Shown in pieces: positions 38,190 through 46,531 of a DNA stretch of 64,000 nt. Within the stretch, counting starts at the first letter, position 1, and the number at the start of each line of letters is the position of its first letter. This DNA is from Actinokineospora terrae. GTDB taxonomy: Bacteria > Actinomycetota > Actinomycetes > Mycobacteriales > Pseudonocardiaceae. Where the stretch lies: assembly GCF_900111175.1 (NCBI RefSeq), contig NZ_FOGI01000001.1, forward strand, positions 248,001 to 312,000. Reading direction: 5' to 3'. The notes under the pieces were generated by a model. That model did no database searches. It saw only the letters and a list, made by a program, of their open reading frames with translations, and was not told the DNA's origin. The position numbers and the translations under genes were made by a program.

Positions 38190-38633
38190 TCACTCCCCGG
38201 GGTCTGCGTCGGTGACCGGCGGCAAACCGCGTTGGCGGCGCGCCTGGTCGAGCAGCGCGGTGATCAGGTCCAGGTTCGACCGGGGCAGCCCCATCGCCCG
38301 CTGCGCGATGCCGACGACGCCCCGGTCGCGCAGCATCGCGAGTTGCTCGAGCTGGTCGCGGACGCGTTCGCCCTGGCCGTCCTCGTCGTCGAAGAAGTAG
38401 CTGGGGTTCACCCCGAAGAACCGCGCCAGCGCCACCAGCAGGTCGGTGGACGGGCTGGTGCGCCGCCCGGTGCGCAACATCGACAGGTAGGCGCCGCTGA
38501 CCCGCAGGTCCGGGTCGAGCCGCTTGATCTCGGCGGCGACCTCGGCGTTGGACCACTGCCGCCCGCGGGGCCTGCTCAGCCGGAACAGCCGGTCCAGGCG
38601 CGCGGTCAACGGCGTGCTGGCGCCGTCGGACAT
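38190..38633 (-). CDS. XRE family transcriptional regulator
   Basis: 147 residues. The helix-turn-helix lies near residues 25-75 (WSNAEVAAEIKRL, SGAYLSMLRTGRRTSPSTDLLVALARFFGVNPSYFFDD), followed by a helical C-terminus. ATG 38633 follows GGGGGAA. First gene of a three-gene operon with the peptidase and the membrane protein. Two matching palindromes upstream are likely its operators. Confidence 0.92.
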   Translation of the reverse strand: MSDGASTPLTARLDRLFRLSRPRGRQWSNAEVAAEIKRLDPDLRVSGAYLSMLRTGRRTSPSTDLLVALARFFGVNPSYFFDDEDGQGERVRDQLEQLAMLRDRGVVGIAQRAMGLPRSNLDLITALLDQARRQRGLPPVTDADPGE

Positions 38634-38686
38634 CCCATTCCCCCTGCGGTGGGTCGTCGCTGCGAACCCGACCAGTGTCGCAGGGT

Positions 38687-38751
38687 AACTGTCAGTTGAC
38701 AATCCGCCCACACCGCTGGCTACGATGACCCACAAGGGTTAACTCCCAGTT
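38687..38751. promoter_or_regulatory. Two XRE operator candidates around divergent promoters
   Basis: AACTGTCAGTT (38687-38697) and AACTCCCAGTT (38741-38751) share AACT-N3-AGTT and lie 54 bp apart centre to centre. The first overlaps the plus-strand TTGACA (38696-38701), which pairs with TACGAT (38721-38726). On the minus strand TTGTCA-N17-GACACT spans the same site and would serve the XRE operon. Confidence 0.6.
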
Positions 38752-38883
38752 AGAGCGCCAACCGTCGGTGTCCCCAAGGCGGTGGGTGTGGTGCGGGCCT
38801 GGTGCGCGGGCCCGTCGCCGGTGAAGCCCTTGTGTGTGGGGGTGTGCCGTGTGGCGGGGTCCAGGGGGTACCTCGCCACACGG
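38733..38883 (+). ncRNA. Candidate short transcript ending in a hairpin
   Basis: The plus-strand promoter in the operator region points into a stretch with no gene. A perfect 10-bp hairpin (CCGTGTGGCG at 38847-38856 with CGCCACACGG at 38874-38883) could end a transcript of about 150 nt. The 5' end is inferred from the -10 only. Confidence 0.3.
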
Positions 38884-38895
38884 TGCCCGCACCCA

Positions 38896-39010
38896 TGACT
38901 CAGTGCCCGCTCGTCTGACTCAGTGCCCGCTCATCGCCGTGCCCCGCACCCAGTGCCCCGCTCGTGGCCTTGTCCGCTTGCGGCATGCCCGCTCATCGCC
39001 TTGTGCGGCA
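38896..39010. repeat. Short direct repeats in a gene-free stretch
   Basis: TGACTCAGTGCCCGCTC occurs at 38896-38912 and 38916-38932, with two further degraded copies by about 39,000. No gene was found from 38,634 to 39,374. Confidence 0.65.
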
Positions 39011-39060
39011 AGGACTCGGCGTGGACGGGCGCTCGACTGGCGGGGGCGTGAGAAAGAAGG

Positions 39061-39105
39061 AGTTCCGCGCTCAACCGGCCTGGGGGTTACCGGGAGCGCG
39101 GAACT
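39061..39105 (-). terminator. Long hairpin beyond the diguanylate cyclase gene
   Basis: AGTTCCGCGCTC (39061-39072) pairs with GAGCGCGGAACT (39094-39105), and on the minus strand the stem is followed by CCTTCTTTCTC. It is 270 bp past the diguanylate cyclase stop. Confidence 0.6.
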
Positions 39106-39374
39106 TCAACTAGCGTAGTACGCCGATGGCCTCCCTGCACAGCGGCGCGGCGAAATTCGTTCTCGGGCGTGTCGCCGGGGCCGGATCGGTCCCGTTCCGG
39201 TCACGCCGCGCGCACGGCCGAGCCGCGGCCGTCACACCCGTCCCCACCACGGCTTCTTGACCTTGGACGGCCGTCCGCACTGCTAACGTCCGAGGGTCCT
39301 CGGTTTGTGACACCAGCCGCCAAGATGCGACGAAGGTCACTTCCGCGAGCGGCTTCAGGTCCACAGTGGACAGA

Positions 39375-40904
39375 TCAGCGCGGCTCGGTGTCGGATGACC
39401 CGGGGTCGGGGACCTCGTCCCCGACGACGACCACCCGGTCCCGGCCGTCGCGCTTGGCCGCGCCCAGCGCGCGGTCGGCGAGTTGCTGCAGGTCGACCAG
39501 GGCGACGCCGTGCTCCGGCGCGCACGCGACGCCGATGGACACCGTGCACGGCGGGACGTCGTGGCCGAGCTGCACCCGGGGGCCGCCCGCGGGCAGATCG
39601 ACGGAGGTGTCCAGGCGGCGCACGGCGGTGCGGATCCGTTCGGCCGCCTCCCGTGCCTGCTCGACGGTCGTGTCGGGCAGGACCACCGCGAGTTCCTCCC
39701 CGCCCCACCTCGCCAGGAGGTCGCCGCCGCGGGTGCTCGCGCGCAACGCGTCGGCCACGGCGCGCAGCACCTGGTCGCCGCCGAAGTGGGTGAGCCGGTC
39801 GTTCCACCGTTTGAAGTGGTCCAGGTCCAGCATCAGCACCGCCGTCGACCGCTCCGCCTCCCGATCGGCGGCCAGCACCGCGGCGGCCGCCGGGTCGAAC
39901 CCGCGCCGGTTGCGCAAACCGGTGAGCGGGTCTGTCGTCGCGTCTACGCGTAACTGGTCGCGGTCCGCGGTACGCGCGGCCAGCCTGCCCAGCATCCGCG
40001 TCTCCATCACCGCCACCGCCAGCACGGCGAGCAAGGCGACCGGGGTGACCACGGCAGCGACCACGGCTCCGAGCGCGATCAGCAGCGTGTGCGCCATCAG
40101 CAGGTTGTCTTCGCGTGTGCCGAAGGTCGCCGCCGGATCCCACCTGTGGAACCGGACGCCCCGGTAGAGCGCGACCACCGCCGCGTCGACAACGAAGTAC
40201 GCGACCGCCGCCAGCACCAGCACCGCGCCGAACCACAGGCCGTTGCCGGTTGTCAGCACCGTGACGTCCGCGGGCAACGCCGGGCCGGTCAGCGCCCCGC
40301 GCACCAGTCCCGCCGCCATGACCGCCAGCAACAGGGACCCCGTGCTGCCCACCCACACCGCGGCCGGTCTCAGCGAGATCCGGTACCGGCGCAGCCGCAC
40401 CGCGACCACCAGCGCCGCGGCCAGCAGCGGCGGCAGCAGCACCGCCGCGCTGAAGTACCAGATCGACGCCTGGTCGATGAACTCGACGGCCCCGCGCCGC
40501 GCGCGCTCGACCCGGCGGCGCTGCTCGCTCGCCGCGGTCAGTTCCGTGTAGGTCAGCGCGCACGCGACCAGGACCAGGAACACGCCCCAATCGCCCGCGC
40601 TCACCCGTGGCGCCAGCACCACCGCGGCCACCACCGCGAGCACCGCGGCCGTGTCCGTGCCCAGCAGCATCGCCACCGTCGGTCGGTCGAACTCGTCGGT
40701 CCACCGCCTCCTGCGCCGCGGTGGCATCACCCAGCCGCGCCCCGCGCCCGCCGGACCGGTCAGCCCGCCGTCGACCGGGCGCGACAGCGCGAACGGGATC
40801 CCGGCGAACCGGGACGCCGCGAGCTCGTCGTACCGCGGCCGCGCGCGCACCCGCCGGTCGAGGCCGGACCTCCGGCAGTCCGACCCGGTGTGGATTCCCC
40901 CCAT
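39375..40904 (-). CDS. Membrane-bound diguanylate cyclase (GGDEF domain)
   Basis: 509 residues. Eight or so transmembrane segments fill residues 70-320, followed by a cytoplasmic GGDEF domain (DATTDPLTGLRNRRGFD; DLDHFKRWNDRLTHFGGDQVL). The active-site loop reads RWGGEEL, an accepted GGEE(F/L) form, so cyclic di-GMP synthesis is plausible. No PAS or EAL domain. I chose ATG 40904 (after GGGGAGGGG); GTG 40949 is an in-frame alternative and a shorter start at MPPRRRRRW is possible. Confidence 0.9.
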   Translation of the reverse strand: MGGIHTGSDCRRSGLDRRVRARPRYDELAASRFAGIPFALSRPVDGGLTGPAGAGRGWVMPPRRRRRWTDEFDRPTVAMLLGTDTAAVLAVVAAVVLAPRVSAGDWGVFLVLVACALTYTELTAASEQRRRVERARRGAVEFIDQASIWYFSAAVLLPPLLAAALVVAVRLRRYRISLRPAAVWVGSTGSLLLAVMAAGLVRGALTGPALPADVTVLTTGNGLWFGAVLVLAAVAYFVVDAAVVALYRGVRFHRWDPAATFGTREDNLLMAHTLLIALGAVVAAVVTPVALLAVLAVAVMETRMLGRLAARTADRDQLRVDATTDPLTGLRNRRGFDPAAAAVLAADREAERSTAVLMLDLDHFKRWNDRLTHFGGDQVLRAVADALRASTRGGDLLARWGGEELAVVLPDTTVEQAREAAERIRTAVRRLDTSVDLPAGGPRVQLGHDVPPCTVSIGVACAPEHGVALVDLQQLADRALGAAKRDGRDRVVVVGDEVPDPGSSDTEPR

Positions 40905-41298
40905 ACCGCCCCTCCCCGTGAGCAGCCCAGAGCGGACCCGCCGTCGCACAGGGGGTGGAAGATGTCGGCCGGACCCCCGTCCGGCCTCGCGGAGGCCGCC
41001 CCCAGGGCGTGGCTCCGCGTGATCACCTCGCGGTCCCCCGTGGGCGCGAGTCCCTCACCCAGAACCTTAGGGCAAGCCACCGACAACGGTGGGCGGAGCG
41101 CGTCAACCACTCATTCGGAGCACCGCGGCGGGGGCGAACAGCGGCGCGAACCCGGCGCGACCGGCGGCCGCGATGCCCGCGGACGGCGCTATCTCTTGAT
41201 CATCAAGGCAGTGTGCGCACGCGCGGGGACTCAAGGAGCCCAAGTCTGCGCCACCGGGCGGTCGCTGTCGAGACCTCGCCGCCCCGGGCGGAAGAGGT
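40905..41298. other. Gene-free stretch with one perfect palindrome
   Basis: No convincing gene from 40,905 to 41,507. The 13-bp palindrome CTTGATCATCAAG (41195-41207) is the only distinct signal and could be a protein-binding site. Confidence 0.45.
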
Positions 41299-41339
41299 GA
41301 GGCCGCGGCGGTGGGTTGGTGGACCACCGCCGCGGCCTC
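41299..41339 (-). terminator. Strong hairpin beyond the sulfonate operon
   Basis: Perfect 16-bp arms (41299-41314 and 41324-41339) with a 9-base loop, about 170 bp past the stop of the binding-protein gene. Confidence 0.7.
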
Positions 41340-41507
41340 GGCTCGCGGTGCCGGACGAGTTCCGCCCGGCAGGTCCAGGGTGTCAGAAGAACCCCGGACC
41401 GGCGTGGCGAACCCATCGGACGTTCGGGCGATGCAGCACGGCCCCGCCCGGGCGCCGATACCCGCGACGGTAGGTGGCCTAGACCAATTCGTCAATGCGG
41501 CAGCAGG

Positions 41508-42473
41508 TCAGTGCGCGTCGAGGTCCCCGGCGACGAACCCGGCGAGGTCCTTGCCGCCGGGGAACAGGCCCTGCGCGACCCAGGTGTCGTAGGTCTTCTG
41601 CAGCTTGCCCGCCAGCGCCGCGTCCAGCGGGACCCGCTGGTAGGCCGTCTCGTCCGGGCGGACCTCGGTGGCGACGGCGAGCGGCTGGTGGGCGAACTCG
41701 GCGTACCACTTGTCGAAGGCGTCGGGGTTGGCGCGCGACCACTCGTAGCCGCGGTCGAGCCGGGCGGCGAAGTCCTTGATCGCGTCGCGCTTGCCGTGGT
41801 CGGCGAGCGCCTTGTCGGTGGCGCTGAGCACGTTGAGGCCGGTGTTCACGCCCGCGCCGTCGCTGAGCACCCTGGCGCCCTGCTCGGTCCTGGCCCGCAC
41901 CGCGTACACCGCCCAGGTGGCCCACGCGTCGATCCGCCCGGTGGAGAACGCGGCGTTCGCCTCGGTCGGGGCCAGGAAGTTCAGCGTCACGTCCTTGTCG
42001 GAGATGCCCGCCTTGGTGAGCTCACCGATCACCAGGTAGTGCGCGACGCTGCCCTTGGTGGTGGGCGAGATCCGCTTGCCGCGCAGGTCGGCGACGGTCT
42101 TGGCCGGGCTGTCCTTGGGCACCAGCAGGTAGGTGCCGCGGCCGCCGTTGGTCCACGCCGCGGCGACCTTGATCCTCGAGCCGTTCGCGATGGCGGTGAC
42201 CGTGGGGGAGTCGCTGGCGCCGCCGATGTCGATCGCGTCGGCTCGCAGGGCCTCGTGCAGGTTGACCGCCGCCGCGAACTGCGACCACTCGATGTCGTAG
42301 GGCAGGTCGTCGAGCAGGCCCGCGGCGCGCAGCCGGGACTGGGTGGCGCCGGTCTGGTCGCCGACGCGCAGCACCACCCGGCCTGCGCTGTCCGAAGTGG
42401 ACGAACCGCAGCCGGTCAGCGCGGCCGCGCCGAGCAGGGCGACGAGCAGCAGCAGGACACGTCTCGAACGCAT
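41508..42473 (-). CDS. SsuA-like sulfonate/nitrate substrate-binding lipoprotein
   Basis: 321 residues. A signal peptide with lipobox LTGC (Cys22) is followed by an SsuA/TauA/NrtA-type fold (LRVGDQTGATQSRLRAAGLL, then AAAVNLHEALRADAIDIGGASDSPTVTAIANG near 68). It would bind an alkanesulfonate or similar anion outside the membrane. ATG 42473 follows GGGGAGAG. The permease and ATPase genes expected with it are missing here. It follows the LLM operon after a 68-bp gap. Confidence 0.9.
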   Translation of the reverse strand: MRSRRVLLLLVALLGAAALTGCGSSTSDSAGRVVLRVGDQTGATQSRLRAAGLLDDLPYDIEWSQFAAAVNLHEALRADAIDIGGASDSPTVTAIANGSRIKVAAAWTNGGRGTYLLVPKDSPAKTVADLRGKRISPTTKGSVAHYLVIGELTKAGISDKDVTLNFLAPTEANAAFSTGRIDAWATWAVYAVRARTEQGARVLSDGAGVNTGLNVLSATDKALADHGKRDAIKDFAARLDRGYEWSRANPDAFDKWYAEFAHQPLAVATEVRPDETAYQRVPLDAALAGKLQKTYDTWVAQGLFPGGKDLAGFVAGDLDAH

Positions 42474-42541
42474 GGCGGGCTCTCCCCAGGGCGGTAAACG
42501 ATCACCAACGGGTGTCCATTCTCGCGGCCGGGCCGGGGGAG

Positions 42542-43426
42542 TCAACGGCTCCAGGCACGTTCCCAGCGGGCGAGACGGTCTTTCGCGATCCACAGTGGAC
42601 CGTTCGCGGTCGGCACCTCGACGCCGGGCGCGCGGTCGGTGCCCGCCAGGAGCGACAGCTCGGGACCGGTGAGCGTTTCGTAGTGCGCCAAAGCCTCTTC
42701 GGCCGTCAGGGGCGGTTCTGGAGGCAGTGCAATGCCTGACGCGGAGTGGACGGCGTCGATGTACTCGTGCAGCGGCCGCCAGCCCGGGACCACGAAACTG
42801 CCGCCCGCGCCGGTGAAAACCAGGGTCGGCAGCGCGTAGCGGACACCGTCGTCGAGTTCTTTCGCCTGACCACTGTGCGGTCCGGGGCCGTTGACTGCCA
42901 ACACCTTGTCGCACGGGCGCCGCGTCTCCGCGTGGTCGGCCCGTACGGCGTCGGTGGCCGCTGCCAGGTCGGTGACCAGCCGGTCGACGTCCAAACCCGG
43001 CACACCCGTGACCGCGCGGCGGATCCCCGGCTCGTCGTCGGCCGGGGTGCCCGCGATGAACGTGCTTTCCCGCAGCCGCCGCACCACCCGCCCGGCGACG
43101 TCCACGCCCTGGGTCTCGGCCGCCTTGCCCGCCAGCGACGCGGGCAGGCTCGACCTGGTCAGCCAGGCCAGCCGGTCCGCGTGCGGCGCCCCGGTGTGCG
43201 CGGCGACCTCGGCGATGAAACCGGTGTACCAGCGGGCCTCGGCGACCGGGTCCGGGGCCGGGTCATCGCCGTCGTCGAACAGGATGCCGAACACCCGCCG
43301 CCACCGCACCGCGCCACCCGCCAGGCCGAGCCGCTGCCGCAGCCAGCGCAGCTTCGGCTCGGTGCCCCACGCCCACGGGCAGGCCGGGTCGGTGTACTCG
43401 GTGACCGCGAGCGCGGCACCCGTCAC
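42542..43426 (-). CDS. DsbA/FrnE-like thioredoxin-fold protein
   Basis: 294 residues without signal peptide. TEYTDPACPWAWGTEPKLRWL near residue 8 is the thioredoxin-fold active site, but the second Cys is replaced (CPWA), so a dithiol oxidase role is unlikely. A helical insertion and a C-terminal strand with ALPTLVF (cis-Pro) complete the fold. Related proteins act as glutathione- or mycothiol-linked isomerases, or adaptors. GTG 43426 overlaps the cupin stop by 4 bp. Confidence 0.8.
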   Translation of the reverse strand: MTGAALAVTEYTDPACPWAWGTEPKLRWLRQRLGLAGGAVRWRRVFGILFDDGDDPAPDPVAEARWYTGFIAEVAAHTGAPHADRLAWLTRSSLPASLAGKAAETQGVDVAGRVVRRLRESTFIAGTPADDEPGIRRAVTGVPGLDVDRLVTDLAAATDAVRADHAETRRPCDKVLAVNGPGPHSGQAKELDDGVRYALPTLVFTGAGGSFVVPGWRPLHEYIDAVHSASGIALPPEPPLTAEEALAHYETLTGPELSLLAGTDRAPGVEVPTANGPLWIAKDRLARWERAWSR

Positions 43427-43878
43427 GGCAGCGGCAGGTCGACCGGCGCCCACAGGCTGGGCAGGTTCACCACGATCCCCTCCTGGCTGCTGCGCGCGAT
43501 GATCACCACCGCCGGTTCGTCGCCGGGGTTCTCCTCGCGGTGCGGCACGTACGGCGGCACGAAGATGTAGTCGCCGGGGCCGGTCTCCAGCCGCACCTCC
43601 TGGTCGCCCTCGGCGAAGACGAACACCGGGTTGCCGGACTTGATGTAGATCGCCGTCTCCGCCTCGCCGTGGTGGTGGTCGCCGGAGTTGGTGCCGGGCC
43701 CCACGTGCGTCTCGCCCATCCACACCTTGGTCGACCCGACGGTCTTGCCCGACACCGCCTCCAGCCTGCGCATGCCGCTGGTCTGCGTGGTGTCGCCGCT
43801 GAGGTCGGCGCCCCTGATGTGGCGCAGCGGGCGGTGCCAGTGCTCGGTGCCCGCCACCCGGTCGTCGTGCTGGGTCAT
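43423..43878 (-). CDS. Cupin domain protein
   Basis: 151 residues, single cupin barrel. Metal ligands are visible in GPGTNSGDHHHGEAETAIYIKSGN near residue 60 (His-His-His, Glu) and VPPYVPHREENPGD near 107 (His). Possible thiol or sulfonate-related dioxygenase, or a binding protein. ATG 43878 follows AGGAGA. Starts 7 bp after the Rrf2 stop and is coupled to the DsbA-like gene. Confidence 0.9.
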   Translation of the reverse strand: MTQHDDRVAGTEHWHRPLRHIRGADLSGDTTQTSGMRRLEAVSGKTVGSTKVWMGETHVGPGTNSGDHHHGEAETAIYIKSGNPVFVFAEGDQEVRLETGPGDYIFVPPYVPHREENPGDEPAVVIIARSSQEGIVVNLPSLWAPVDLPLP

Positions 43879-43885
43879 GGTTCTC

Positions 43886-44308
43886 CTAGTTCGCTATCCG
43901 GTGCGGGGTCGGCCCCGCGAGCAGGTGGGCGATGGTGGTCGCGCGCAGCACCAGGTCCAGTTGGGACTCCACGGCGGACCACAGGCCGCCCAGGTGCGCC
44001 GCGGTGCCGTGGTAGCCGACCGCGGGCCGCGGCTCGCCCCGCACGCTCAGGTGCGGACCGTCCACCGCGGTCACCGCGTCCCGCACGGTGATCGACGCCG
44101 CGTCGCGGGCCAGCCAGTAGCCGCCCTCGCAGCCGCGCTGGCTGCGCACCAGGCCCGCCTGGCGCAGGTCCCTGATCACCGCCTTGATGAACCGCGGCGG
44201 GATGTCCTGTGTGGACGCCACCGCCTCACAGGTGATCGGCCGGGAGGTGTCGGCGGCGAGTTCGAGCAGGACCCGGATCGCGTAGTCCGCCTTGGCCGAG
44301 ACGCGCAT
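43886..44308 (-). CDS. Rrf2 family transcriptional regulator
   Basis: 140 residues, N-terminal winged helix (MRVSAKADYAIRVLLELA; STQDIPPRFIKAVIRDLRQAGLVRSQRGCEGGYWLAR). It lacks the three-Cys cluster of IscR-type members, like CymR, the cysteine-metabolism repressor. ATG 44308 overlaps the hydrolase stop by one base; GTG 44311 is also possible. Its place inside a sulfonate-type operon suggests control of sulfur acquisition (inference). Confidence 0.9.
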   Translation of the reverse strand: MRVSAKADYAIRVLLELAADTSRPITCEAVASTQDIPPRFIKAVIRDLRQAGLVRSQRGCEGGYWLARDAASITVRDAVTAVDGPHLSVRGEPRPAVGYHGTAAHLGGLWSAVESQLDLVLRATTIAHLLAGPTPHRIAN

Positions 44309-44949
44309 CACGCCCGCACGAGCACGGCGTCCGCGTGCACCCGGCCCAGGAACCGGAGCACCTCGTCGGCAGCGGCGTCGTGGGTGGTGTCGTTGAGGAT
44401 GTCGTGGGCGCCCTCGACCTCGACGAACCGGGCGCGCAGGCGCTCCGCGATCACCCTGGCGATCGCGATGTCGGCCACGGAGTCGTTGGTGCCGTGCAGG
44501 AGCAGTGCGGGGACGGCGATCTCGGACACCAGGACGACGTCGGGCTCGGTGTTCAGCGCGCCGCGCACGAAGTGGGCGTCTGCTTCCAGCAGTTCCCGGT
44601 AGACGGGGCACGAGGTTCGCGCGGCCAGTTCCTCGCGCCAGGGCAACGTCGGCCCCGCGCCGTGGGGGAGACCGGCGGCGATCGCCCCGCGCACACCTGG
44701 GATTTCGGCGAGAGCGAGGGCCGCTGCGGCGCCGGTGTCACTGCCCAGCAACACAACTGGACCTTCGGCCGACGCGATGACCTCTGCGGCTTCGTCTACC
44801 CGGGTCGCGACGACGTGATAACCCTCCGCGGCCAAACGGGTGCCGAGGCGTTGGTAGATGCCGGGGTGCTCGCCTCGCCCGGGAAGCACGACTACGGTGC
44901 CACGGGTCGCTGATGGTCCCCAGTGGACTGTCCTCGGTGCGCTGGTCAT
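44308..44949 (-). CDS. Alpha/beta-hydrolase fold protein with GSDTG elbow
   Basis: 213 residues. The nucleophile elbow reads VVLLGSDTGAAAALALAE near residue 70, so the central residue of G-x-N-x-G is Asp, not Ser. This form occurs in Asp-nucleophile hydrolases such as dehalogenases and epoxide hydrolases. The acid/His region is ALLLHGTNDSVADI and VEGAHDIL. A lid domain is very short. ATG 44949 overlaps the monooxygenase stop by 4 bp. The substrate is likely related to the monooxygenase product (inference). Confidence 0.82.
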   Translation of the reverse strand: MTSAPRTVHWGPSATRGTVVVLPGRGEHPGIYQRLGTRLAAEGYHVVATRVDEAAEVIASAEGPVVLLGSDTGAAAALALAEIPGVRGAIAAGLPHGAGPTLPWREELAARTSCPVYRELLEADAHFVRGALNTEPDVVLVSEIAVPALLLHGTNDSVADIAIARVIAERLRARFVEVEGAHDILNDTTHDAAADEVLRFLGRVHADAVLVRA

Positions 44950-46034
44950 ACCGCCACCAGTGCCCGGTTGGCCAGTTCCTGGCGTACCAGCGGGAGGACG
45001 TGGCGGCCGTAGTCGATCGCGTCGTCGAGGGGGTCGTAGCCGCGGATCAGGAGCGTGGTGACGCCGATGTCGACGTAGTCCAACAGGGCCTTGGCGACGG
45101 TGTCCGGGGTGCCGACGAGGGCGGTGGAGTTGCCCGCGGCGCCGGTGGCCGTGGCGGTCGGGGTCCACAGTGCACGGTCGTGGCGTTCGCCCTTGCGGGC
45201 TGCTTCCAGGAGACGCTGGCTGCCGACGTTGGTCGGTTCCCCGCCGCGCCACTGCTTGGTCACCGCCGCGGCGGGGGAACCCTTGATGACGTCCAGGATC
45301 CGGTGCGCGCGCTCCCACGCCAGGTCCTCGGTCGGGCCGAGGATGGGTCGGAACGAGACGCTGATGCCCGGCGCCGGTCGACCGGCCGCGTGCGCGGCGG
45401 CGCGGATGGCGGCGATCTGCTCGGCCGTCTCGGCCAGGGGCTCGCCCCACAGCGCGAAGGTGTCCGCGTGCTTGCCGCCGACCCGGTAGGCGGCCTCGGA
45501 GGAGCCGCCGAAGTAGAGGGGGAGCGCGGGGCCGTTGAGCGGGCGGACCTCGGCCCGGTAGCCGTCGACCCGGTAGTGGGTTCCGTTGTGGGAGAAGGGT
45601 TCCTCGGCCCGCCACGCCGCCTTGAGGACGTCGAGGTACTCGTCGGTGCGGGCGTAGCGCTCGTCCTTGCCCAGGTAGTCGCCGTCGCGGGCCTGCTCGA
45701 CGTCGCTGCCGCCGGTGATGACGTGCACCGCCACCCGCCCCGCACTGAAGTGGTCGAGCGTCGCGAACGCCCGCGCCGCCAACGTCGGCGCCACGAACCC
45801 GGGCCGGTGCGCGACGAGCAACCCCAGCCGCTCGGTGTGCGCGGCCACGTACGCCGCGACCTGCTGCCCCTCCGGCCACCCCGACCCGTACCCGATGAGC
45901 ACCCGGTCGAACCCACCGTCCTCGTGCGCCCGCGCGAACCGCCGCAGGTACTCCCGATCGATCACCGGCCCCGACGGTGCCCTGGTCTCGCTCTGATCCC
46001 GAGTCCCGACCATCCCGACGAACTCGACCGCCAT
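44946..46034 (-). CDS. SsuD-like FMNH2-dependent alkanesulfonate monooxygenase
   Basis: 362 residues, LLM family, SsuD-like. Typical stretches are DRVLIGYGSGWPEGQQVAAYVAAHTERLGLLVAHRPGFV, FATLDHFSAGRVAVHVITGGSD, YARTDEYLDVLKAAW and the C-terminal VGTPDTVAKALLDYVDIGVTTLLIRGYDPLDDAIDYGRHVLPLVR. SsuD cleaves C-S bonds of sulfonates to give sulfite. ATG 46034 follows GGAAGGGAAAG. First gene of the operon running to the SsuA-like protein. No flavin reductase (SsuE) is nearby. Confidence 0.92.
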   Translation of the reverse strand: MAVEFVGMVGTRDQSETRAPSGPVIDREYLRRFARAHEDGGFDRVLIGYGSGWPEGQQVAAYVAAHTERLGLLVAHRPGFVAPTLAARAFATLDHFSAGRVAVHVITGGSDVEQARDGDYLGKDERYARTDEYLDVLKAAWRAEEPFSHNGTHYRVDGYRAEVRPLNGPALPLYFGGSSEAAYRVGGKHADTFALWGEPLAETAEQIAAIRAAAHAAGRPAPGISVSFRPILGPTEDLAWERAHRILDVIKGSPAAAVTKQWRGGEPTNVGSQRLLEAARKGERHDRALWTPTATATGAAGNSTALVGTPDTVAKALLDYVDIGVTTLLIRGYDPLDDAIDYGRHVLPLVRQELANRALVAV

Positions 46035-46195
46035 CGCTTTCCCTTCCACCCCTGCGAAAACCCCCGCACCCGACCCCGCCCAGCGAACGACACCACCCAC
46101 CGCGGTGTCAATTGGTCATCTCGGGGTGTCCATTCCCTGGACCCCCCTTGCCCCTCCGCGCTCCGGGGCCTGCGGCGGTCCCGGGTGCTGTTCGG

Positions 46196-46351
46196 ATTCA
46201 CCCGGTTCAGGGACAGAAGTTATCCACATGTGGATCTTCGGCGGGGTGCTTTCAAGGTCGTCTGTCGGGGGGTGCCGGTAGAGTGGGACCTGGGACGCCC
46301 CCCGGTGAGGGTGGGGGCTGGGCCGGGTCGGGACCGCGTGCGCGCGAGGCG
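46196..46351 (+). repeat. Repeat family B, copy 2
   Basis: About 155 bp, matching copy 1 at 26,671 from ATTCACCCG through GACAGAAGTTATCCACATG, the GGTAGAGTGGG block, GGGACGCCCCCCGG and GCGCGAGGCGG. It lies 161 bp upstream of the SsuD-like gene, pointing away from it. Confidence 0.85.
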
Positions 46352-46531
46352 GCTGGGGCGGGGTAAGGGCTCAGGTGGGGGTAAGCGGCTTCGGTGGGGG
46401 TAAGCGGTTCGGGCAGGGAAGTGGTTTGGCTAGGGGAAGTGGTTTGGGGGAGGGCTAGAGGCTCAGGTGCGGGGCTTGAGGTTCGGGTGGGGGCGGCGCC
46501 GTGGGTGTCGGGGCTTGGTGGGGTGGTCGGG
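46352..46531 (+). repeat. G-rich tandem-like stretch
   Basis: Directly after repeat B copy 2: two copies of GGTGGGGGTAAGCGG and two of GGGAAGTGGTTTGG, then more purine-rich sequence to the stop of the next minus-strand gene. No gene in 46,035-46,531. Confidence 0.75.

Noticed and set aside
38834..39118. 94-codon plus-strand frame in the XRE-diguanylate cyclase gap
   Set aside because: Spans the hairpin and short direct repeats; no ribosome site or homology by eye.
41103..41495. 130-codon minus-strand frame before the SsuA-like gene's terminator
   Set aside because: Runs through the 16-bp hairpin and has no protein-like pattern.
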